From Shinisaurus crocodilurus (taxonomy: Eukaryota > Chordata > Lepidosauria > Squamata > Shinisauridae): 64,000 nucleotides of DNA. Shown here one piece after another: positions 11,001 to 20,000 of the stretch. The notes under the pieces were generated by a model. It saw only the letters and a list, made by a program, of their open reading frames with translations, searched no databases and was not told the DNA's origin. Location: NCBI GenBank assembly GCA_021292165.1, contig CM037877.1, positions 299,104,726 to 299,168,725 of the forward strand, read 5' to 3'. Position numbers and translations under genes: made by a program. Every line of letters begins with the position of its first letter. Position 1 is the stretch's first letter.

Positions 11001-14000
11001 GCAACAATGGACTGGATGAGGGCTAACAAACTGAGGCTCAATCCAGACAAGACTGAGATGCTGTTAGTGGGTGGTTCTTCTGACCGGATGGAGGGTGTTC
11101 AACCTGTTCTGAATGGAGTTGCACTCCCCTTGAAGGAGCAGGTTCGTAGCTTGGGGGTGCTCCTGGAGCCATCTTTGTCACTTGAGGCTCATGTTGCCTC
11201 AGTGGCACAGAGTGCCTTCTACCAGCTCCGACTGGTGGCCCAGCTACGCCCCTATCTGGACAGGGATAGCCTGGTTTCAGTAATCCACGCTCTAGTAATC
11301 TCCAAGTTAGACTGCTGCAATGCACTCTACATGGGGCTGCCCTTGAATCATAGAATCATAGAAAAGTAGAGTTGGAAGGGGCCTACAAGGCCATCGAGTC
11401 CAACCCCCTGCTCAATGCAGGAATTCAGGTCAAAGCATCCCTGACAGATGGCTGTCCAGCTGCACCTTGAATGCCTCCAGAGTGGGAGAGCCCACCACCT
11501 CCCTAGGTAGTTGGTTCCATTGTCTTATTGCTCTGACAGTCAGGAAATTTTTCCTGATGTTTAGGTGGAATCTAGGTTCCTGTAACTTGAGCCCATTATT
11601 CCGTGTCCTGCAAACTGGGATGATCCTCCTCTGTGTGACATCTCCCCTCAGTCTCCTCTTCTGAAGGCTAAACATGCCCAGTTCTTTCAGTCTCTCCTCA
11701 TAGGGCCTTGTTTCCAGTCCCTTTATCATCCTTGTTGCCCTCCTCTGAACCCTCTCCAGTTTGTCTATGTCCTTCTGAAGACTGTTCAGAAGCTGCAGCT
11801 TGTGCAAAATGTAGCGGCCAGACTAATCACCAGGACCAAAAGGTCCGAACATATAACACCTGTTCTGGCCCGCTTGCACTGGCTGCCTATATGCTTCCAA
11901 GCCCAATTCAGGGTGCTGGTTTTGACCTATAAAGCCTTACATGGCTTGGGACCACAATACCTGGTGGAACGCCTCTCCCAACCACAATCTACGCATACAC
12001 TACGTTCAACATCTGGGGCCTTCCTCCGACTGCCACCTCTACGTGAGGCTTGGAGGGCAGCGACATTTGCAGGAGACTCTGAGGCCCAGAGTCTTCAGAG
12101 GAACTACCGGAAGACAGAAACAGAGCACTATGGAAGGAAAGGACTCAGCAGTGGTGGTGACCTGCAAGGGGTGTGCAATGTTTGTTTTCCTGCCGGAGAT
12201 CAACATGGCCTACACATGCAACAAGTGCAAGCTGGTCACGCTGTTGGAAGAAAAGGTCAGAGGACTGGAGCAGCAAGTGTCAACCCTCAGGAGCATAAGA
12301 GAAAGCGAGGAGTTCTTAGACAGAACGGTGGATCTACAGCACCAAAGCACAGTACAGGAGCCAGAAGGGCAACGGCAGGATGAGGCGGAGTCGGAGACTG
12401 CAGAGGCAAGGGAAAATAACGCAGGGGGAACTCCCTGGAAAAGGGTGACTGTTAGGAGCAGAAGAACTACAAGACACTCTGCGCCTGTGGAAGCAGTGGA
12501 GCTATGGAACCGCTTCCATGTACTTGAGGACGAGAGCAGAGGACAGCCTGCAGAGGACGGATTACCGGGCACCCAACGTGACAGCGAGCAAGAGGCTGAG
12601 GGTCAGTCAAGTGGAGGCAATCAAACCAAGGCCTACAGCAAGAGGAAGAGAAGAGTACTCGTAGTGGGAGACTCCCTCCTGCGGGGGATCGAAGCCAAAG
12701 TATGTCGCGAAGACCCATGGACTCGCCAGGTGTGCTGTCTCCCTGGGGCACGGATTAAGGATGTGACAGAGCAGCTGCCGAGGCTCATGCAGCCCACCGA
12801 CACATACCCCTTTCTTCTCTTCCACGTGGGTACAAATGATACTGCCAAGCGGAGTTACAAAGAAATCACGGCAGACTTTGAAGAGCTGGGAAGGGAACTC
12901 AAGAACTTCGGGGCCCAGATAGTTTTCTCATCCATCCTTCCAGTACTTGGAAGAGGCATAGAAAGGGAAAGAAAAATACTCCGAGTGAATGACTGGCTAC
13001 GAAGGTGGAGCCGACGTGAGGGATTTGGATTCTGGGACCACGGGCTACACTTCCTGGAAGATGGACTGCTGGCAAAGGATGGGTTGCACCTCACAAGGAC
13101 TGGGAAGAATGTGTTTGGGCACAGCATGAGGAACTTAATCAGGAGGGCTTTAAACTGAATCCAACAGGGGAGGGAGACATAAACTCGGGGGTACCAATGG
13201 AAGAAGGCCTCTATGCCACAATGGAGAGAACAGCTCCAGCAGTGCCCATTTATAGTCTACCACAAAATGTAGGGGGAAAGTCGGACTATAAAGCACAGAG
13301 TCTTCGATGTCTCTATACTAATGCCCAGAGTATGGGCAATAAACAAGACGAACTTGAACTCTTGATACATGAGGGCAAGTACGACTTGATAGGGATAACT
13401 GAAACCTGGTGGGATGACTCCCATGACTGGAATACAGCAATTGAAGGGTATAACTTGTTCAAAAGGAACAGAAGCAACAGAAAGGGAGGTGGAGTTGCAC
13501 TGTATGTTAAAAATACGTATCTCTGCACAGAGATACAGGAAGAGGAGCTTGGCAGCCCCATTGAGAGCATCTGGGTTAAAATAAAGGGGGCAAAGAATAA
13601 AGCGAACATGGCGGTTGGAGTCTACTACCGACCACCCAATCAAGGAGAAGACGAGGATGGAACTTTTGAAAAGCAAATTGCCAGTGTTTCAAGGAGGCAC
13701 AATGTGGTAGTAATGGGAGACTTCAATTTCCCTGATATCTGTTGGGAGACTTATTCAGCCAAACATGGCCCCTCCAAGAAATTCCTGAGCTGTGCTGCTG
13801 ATAACTTCCTCCTACAGAAAGTGGAGGAAGGAACTAGAGGATCGGCTATCCTTGACCTGATTCTAACCAACAGAGACGAGTTAGTGGATAAAGTGGCAGT
13901 TTCGGGAACTCTGGGGGAAAGTGACCATGTTATACTTGAGTTCTTGATTCTAACAGAAGCAAAAGCTGAGTGTAGCCAAACACGTACCCTGGATTTTAGG

Positions 14001-17000
14001 AAAGCCAATTTTAACAGACTCAGAACAATGATTAGTAAGATCCCATGGCAAGTGACTCTCACGAGAAAGGGAGCCCAGGAGGGGTGGGAGTTTTTAAAAA
14101 AGGAAATTTTAAAGGCACAATTGCAAACAATTCCCACAAGGAAAAAAGGCAGAGGGCAACAGAAGAAGCCAATGTGGCTTCACAATAAACTCAAAGATGA
14201 CCTGAAAACAAAAAAGGACACGTATAGGAAGTGGAAGGAAGGACAGGCTACAGGGGAAGAGTACAGGCAGGTAGCACAGAACTGCAGGAATAGTGTCAGG
14301 AAGGCTAAAGCTGAGAATGAGCTAAGGTTAGCGAGGAATGCTAAAAGCAACAAAAAAGCTTTCTTCAGATACATGCACAGTAAAAGACAGAAGAAAGAAC
14401 TGGTGGTTCAACTACGCAATGAGGATGGCAAATTGATAACAGAAGACAAAGAAAAGGCAGAAGTGTTCAATTCCTACTTCGGCTCGGTCTTCTCCCAAAA
14501 GAGGGTCTATGGCCCCCTTGGCAAACCTGAGGTGCAGACTGAAGGGGCAGAATTGCAGCTTGAGATTGATAGGCAAATGGTCAAGGAGCACCTGATTACT
14601 CTGAACGAGTTTAAATCTCCAGGGCCTGATGAGCTGCATCCTAGAGTAATAAAGGAACTGGCAGAAGAACTCTCAGAACCACTGTCTATTATCTTTGAGA
14701 AATCATGGAGGACAGGTGAAGTGCCAGACGACTGGAAGAGGGCAAATGTTGTTCCCATCTTCAAAAAGGGCAAGAAGGAGGAACCTGGGAACTATAGGCC
14801 AGTCAGTCTGACATCAATCCCTGGGAAGATTTTTGAGCAGATTATAAAGAAGTCAGTCTGCAAGCACCTTGAAAACAATGCAGTGATTACTAGAAGCCAG
14901 CATGGATTTGTCAAGAACAAATCCTGTCAGACTAATCTGATCTCATTTTTTGATCGGGTAACCTCCCTTGTGGACTGTGGGAATGCTGTGGACATTATAT
15001 ACCTGGACTTCAGCAAAGCTTTCGACAAAGTGCCTCATGATATCCTGATTAGTAAGCTAGCTAAGAGTGGGCTAGATGGAACAACTATCAGGTGGATCCA
15101 CAATTGGCTAAAGAATCGGACTCAAAGAGTGCTTATCAATGGTACCTTCTCAAACTGGGGAGAGGTAACGAGCGGGGTACCACAGGGCTCGGTCCTGGGC
15201 CCGGTGCTCTTCAACATTTTTATTAATGACTTGGATGAGGAGGTACAGGGAATGCTTATCAAATTTGCAGATGACACAAAGTTGGGTGGAACAGCTAATA
15301 CTCTGGAAGACAGAAACAAAATTCAAAGTGACCTCGATAGGCTGGAGCGCTGGGCCGAAAATAACAGAATGAAATTTAACAGGGATAAATGCCAAGTGCT
15401 GCACCTAGGGAGAGGAAACCAAATGCAGAGTTACAGAATGGGGGACACTTGGCTCAACAATACTACAAGTGAGAAGGATCTTGGAATTGTGGTAGATCAC
15501 AAACTGAATATGAGCCAGCAATGCGACGTGGCTGCAAAGAAGGCAAATGCAATTTTGGGCTGTATTAATAGAAGTATAGCTTCCAAATCGCGGGAAGTGA
15601 TAATTCCCCTTTACTCGGCACTGGTTAGGCCTCATCTTGAGTACTGCGTCCAGTTCTGGGCACCTCACTTTAACAAGGACATAGACAAACTGGAGAGGGT
15701 TCAGAGGAGGGCAACAAGGATGATAAAGGGACTGGAAACAAGGCCCTATGAGGAGAGACTGAAAGAACTGGGCATGTTTAGCCTTCAGAAGAGGAGACTG
15801 AGGGGAGATATGATCGCACTCTTCCAGTATTTGAAGGGATGTCACACAGAGGAGGGCAAAGATCTCTTCTCGTTCATCCCAGTTTGCAGGACACGGAATA
15901 ATGGGCTCAAGTTACAGGAACCTAGATTCCACCTAAACATCAGGAAAAATTTCCTGACTGTCAGAGCAATAAGACAATGGAATCAACTACCTAGGGAGGT
16001 GGTGGGCTCTCCCAGTCTGGAGGCATTCAAGGTGCGGCTGGACAGACATCTGTCAGAGATGCTTTGACCTGGATTCATAGAATCATAGAATCATAGAAAA
16101 GTAGAGTTGGAAGGGGCCTACAAGGCCATCGAGTCCAACCCCCTGCTCAATGCAGGAATCAATGCAGGATTCCTGCATTGAGCAGGGGGTTGGACTCGAT
16201 GGCCTTGTAGGCCCCTTCCAACTCTACTTTTCTATGATTCTATGACAAGGGGGAGGGCCTTTTCTATGGTGGCCCCCAAACTGTGGAACAACCTCCCCCC
16301 TGAGGCCCAACTCTGTTATCTTTTCGGCGCCAGGTTAAGACTGTCCTCTACGTTGAGGCTTTTAATAATTAAATGGTATATGGTGGGGTGGTAAACTGTT
16401 TTTGTGGTCGTGTTTTATTAACTTGTTTTAGAGATATTTTAAAAATTGTTTTTTAAAAAAAATTCATAATGTGTTACTATAATTTTAACTGTATTTTATT
16501 GTTTGTTTTTAATTATTGTTGTACACCGCCCAGAGAGCTTCAGCTACTGGGCGGTATAGAGAATGAATGAATAAAATTTTGTGGGGCAGGCGCTGTTAGG
16601 GTTCTCTGGGAGAAAAAGCAAAGCCGGTGTCTCTGCCCGAGAGCAACTGCTGCGCTGGAGAAGGGCAAGTGGACGTTGGCGAGCTGTGGGGCTCCGTGTG
16701 CCAAAGGGTTGTGTGATGGAGGGAACCCACCTTGTTTTTAACCCTGCCAAACTGCCATGGAGTGTCTTCACCCACTGTCTGTACATCCAAGCTGGCAGGG
16801 CCGGTGACAAGAGCTCTGGGAAGGCCAGCCCCGCAAGAAGCCAGAACTTTGATCAAGCTCAAATGTGTCACTTAAGAACCAAAAGAAGGGAGTTGTCCTG
16901 GTTCTGTTGAGGATTGTACACGGGGTCCTTGCCCATCAGTCTCTATTGAGCCCCCCCCCCCCCCCCCCGGGCTTGCCTTGTACCTCATGTGTCTTCCTGG

Positions 17001-20000
17001 AGCGTTCTCCAGTGTGCGGCTGGCCTTTCTGCTCTATCCCCTCCTCTGAATTTAGTTTGGGGTGGCAGTGTTGAGCCTACAAGCTTGATTGGGGATGTTC
17101 CTGAGCTCTTTGGGCTGGCTGTCCTCCTTTTGTTTGAATTATTGGGGAAAAGTCAGTGGGGAAAGCATTCTCCTGCATTTGTAACAAGACTCGTGTATGT
17201 GTGGTGCTGCTGCTGGACCCCGAACTGTCTGCTGCTTACATTTCAAGCAGTGTTTGTGTTTATGCCAACTCTGACAACCGGCTCTGCAGCCCAGCCCCAT
17301 CAGTGCTCAGGGGGGATCTTGGAAGACAAGAGCCGCTTTTTTCCCAGCTGGCGTCCCGGCCTCAAGATACGCCAGCCTTGTGCCTCTTGGCTTGCAGCCG
17401 GGCTTCAGCTTCTGTCCGTCTCTCTTCCCTCGGCAGGTTCAGTAGCTCCACGGAGCAGAGCAGCGCCTCCCGCCTTCTCAAGCGCCACCGCCGACGGCGG
17501 AAGCAGCGCCCTCCGCGTCTCGAGCGGGTCGGTATGGGGAGTGCCAAGGGGGCGTGAGGCCTTGGGGCAGAGGGGCTGCTGTGGCAGTGTGTGGCCTGTC
17601 CCATGAGGGGTGGAGGAGGCAGGATCTCTTGTCTTGCACGTTCTGTGAGAAGAGAAGGCGGAAGAATAAATGTCTGGGACGCTCCCTTTGCCTCACCTGC
17701 CGCCCCTTCTGTACCCCCTTCTTGTTCCAGACGTCATCCTTCAGCAGCGTCACAGACTCTACCATGTCACTCAACATCATCACAGTGACCTTGAACATGG
17801 GTAAGAGCGTGATCACTTTTGGGAGGGCGTGGGGGAGAGCGAGCGAGAGAGAGAGAGAGAGACTTGGAAAGGTCAGGAAGCCAAAATGGGTTATTTCAAA
17901 TGTAAAGGAGGAGTGTGTGTGTGTGTGTGTGTGTGAGTACATCCAAACGAGGGAGAGGGCAGAAGTCTGGCCTGGCCAACTGGAGCAAGAAAAGACATTT
18001 TTAAGTTGCAGCAAACAGGCTGCCTTGGCAAGACACAGAATCTCCTTTCTGGGGAGTTTTCATGGAGGCAGCTTGAGGTGTCCAGGGCCCTGTCTTGGGG
18101 GCCGGCTGTAGTGGTGGCCCGCGGAGAATCCTCCCCTGGTCTGCCAATCTCGATGAGCAATCCTAGCCTGAGCCTCTCTTTCCCTCCCTCCCTCTCTTGC
18201 CTGGATAGAGAAATACAACTTCCTGGGCATCTCCATCGTGGGGCAAAGCAATGAGCGGGGCGATGGCGGCATCTACATCGGCTCCATCATGAAAGGCGGG
18301 GCGGTTGCGGCGGATGGCAGAATCGAGCCCGGGGACATGCTGCTTCAGGTGGGGCCCCTCCCGCCCCGCTCTCTCGGCTTCTCGGGAGCTGAAAGATACT
18401 CCCCACCTTTGTTGGCCTCTCCGCCCTGGGAGTGCCGGGGGGGTCTGGAAGTCCACCCCCCGTTCCCTGGATGGGGATGAGTGGGCCTGGGGGGGGGGTG
18501 TAGGTGGTCGGGCCGGGCCAGGCCTCTGTGCTTCAAGCGGGCCTCCCAAGGACACGTTCCTCTCTCGCCCCCAGGTCAACGACATTAACTTTGAGAACAT
18601 GAGCAATGACGACGCTGTGCGTGTGCTGAGGGAAATCGTCCACAAGCCAGGGTGGGTGCCGCCCTCGCCGGCCTGCTTGAGACTCCTGGGCATGTGTGTG
18701 TGGGGGGCGGGGGCGGTGCCAGGGGGCCTCGCGTGGCGTTGCAGCAGCCTCTGCCCTGGGCTCACTCCCTTGTTTCCTTTGCAGTCCGATCGTGCTGACG
18801 GTGGCCAAGTGCTGGGACCCCTCCCCGCAAGGGTACTTCACCCTGCCTCGAAGTAAGTGGCCGGCACCAATCCTGGACCTGCACGGGGCCAGAGCCCCTT
18901 TCTCTGCTTGCTCAGTCAGGCTGTGGCAGGTCCTGCCTGGGACGGGGCCCCCCCAGGGCTGCAGTTCAACCCTGGCCCAGAAGGAATTGCGTGGAGCTCC
19001 CGGTTGATCCGGGCCAGCCCTTCAAGGCCTGAGGTGCTTTGCCAAATGGCAGGGCACAGGCTGCCCCCCGCCCCCCCCGGGCAACTGGCCCTAGTCCTGG
19101 GGGGTGTCGGGTTAGAGCCCGGCGGGCTAGGCGCCAGGGTTCGGGGTCCTCCCGGGAGCCTCCTGAGGCCTCTTGTCTCTGTATCCTGTCCAGATGAGCC
19201 AATCCAGCCCATTGACCCCGCGGCTTGGGTGTCCCACTCGGCTGCCCTGACGGGGGCCTTTGCTGCTTACCCTGGGAGTAGCTCGATGAGCACCATCACC
19301 TCGGGGACCTCCGTCACAGAGACAGAACGTGAGTGCCCCTCGTCGGCCCGCCACACTGATCACTAGGCCGGGCGCGGGGCAGGGAGGAAGGAGGCGCGCC
19401 CTATTCCCGAAACCTCCCTCCTGCGTCTCGGAGCTGCTGCTGGGTTCAACAGCAGACACCTAAGGATTGGGGAAACCTGGACCAGTGTTAGTGCAATCCA
19501 GCACATGGACAGGATGGGACCTCTGGAAAATGCCACGTGTCAGCCAGCAACACCCGCGGCATTCAAGGCTACTTCCATGATGAGTGTGTCGTTGGCGGGG
19601 TTGGCTGGGAATGATGGGAGTTGCAGTCCGGCACATCTGGAGGGTGCCAGGTCTCGGGGAGGCTGTTCCGGAGCATTTTCCACGGTGTCCCCCATCCAGC
19701 ACGCGCTCTTCCCTGGGTCACTAGCAGCCGCTGTCTAATTATTCTTGCACGTCCGTAAAAGAGCTTCCCAGGCTGCCACCCCCTTCCGTACCTTCCCGCT
19801 CTCGGCACTCCTACCGGTCCCTTTCTGAGACACACGCAACCGAGCGGTGGTACGGTTCCCAGGACGGGAAGCTTGCTCGTGTCAAGTGAGCGTCACATCT
19901 GGTCCTTTAGGAGTTCAGTCCGGGTCTTCATGGTGCTTTCCCCCCTCCCCGCCTTCCCCCCGCCAGGCTTCGATGACTTCAACCTGTCCATCCACACGGA

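Larger units (their letters stand above)
12066..16243 (+). mobile_element. Near full-length CR1 LINE with two open ORFs
   Basis: About 4.2 kb inserted in the L2, with a 4-base duplication gaca at both sides (12062-12065 and 16244-16247). Order: about 64 bases of 5' leader, ORF1, 38-base spacer, ORF2, 3' UTR ending in attctat repeats. The short leader suggests loss of part of the 5' UTR and promoter. A reversed 90-base CR1 tail sits in its own 3' UTR. Confidence 0.93.
9671..16580 (+). mobile_element. L2-clade LINE, interrupted (pieces 9671-11347, 11776-12065, 16244-16580)
   Basis: The first piece starts inside the endonuclease (tcagatcactgcctgctg = SDHCLL). It continues through RT motifs: [31 protein letters not shown] and [11 protein letters not shown]. 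Stops and a small deletion near 10749 break the frame. The second piece gives the downstream part ([14 protein letters not shown]...HWLPI). The third resumes in frame after the CR1 ([17 protein letters not shown]) and ends with the L2 hairpin tail (ccgcccagagagcttcagctactgggcggtata). 5' truncated and inactive. Confidence 0.88.
7144..17436 (+). other. DVL2 intron 5, transposon nest
   Basis: A 10.3 kb intron in a gene whose other introns are all under 2 kb. Left to right: truncated CR1 (7184-8125), L2-like 3' end (about 8525-8880), TTAA palindrome (9033-9171), zinc-finger LINE 3' fragment (about 9250-9655), and an L2 copy (9671-16580) interrupted by a reversed CR1 piece and a long CR1. From about 16600 to 17400 I recognise nothing except a poly(C) run near 16951-16968. 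Confidence 0.85.

Noticed and set aside
12130..13158. Host SGNH esterase gene
   Set aside because: It lies immediately upstream of a CR1 endonuclease/RT frame, inside one insertion bounded by a target duplication. Esterase-type ORF1 is known in CR1.
15405..15845. 146-residue minus-strand frames recurring at 7380, 15405, 48580 and 62393
   Set aside because: They are antisense shadows of the CR1 RT C-terminal region, repeated because the element is.
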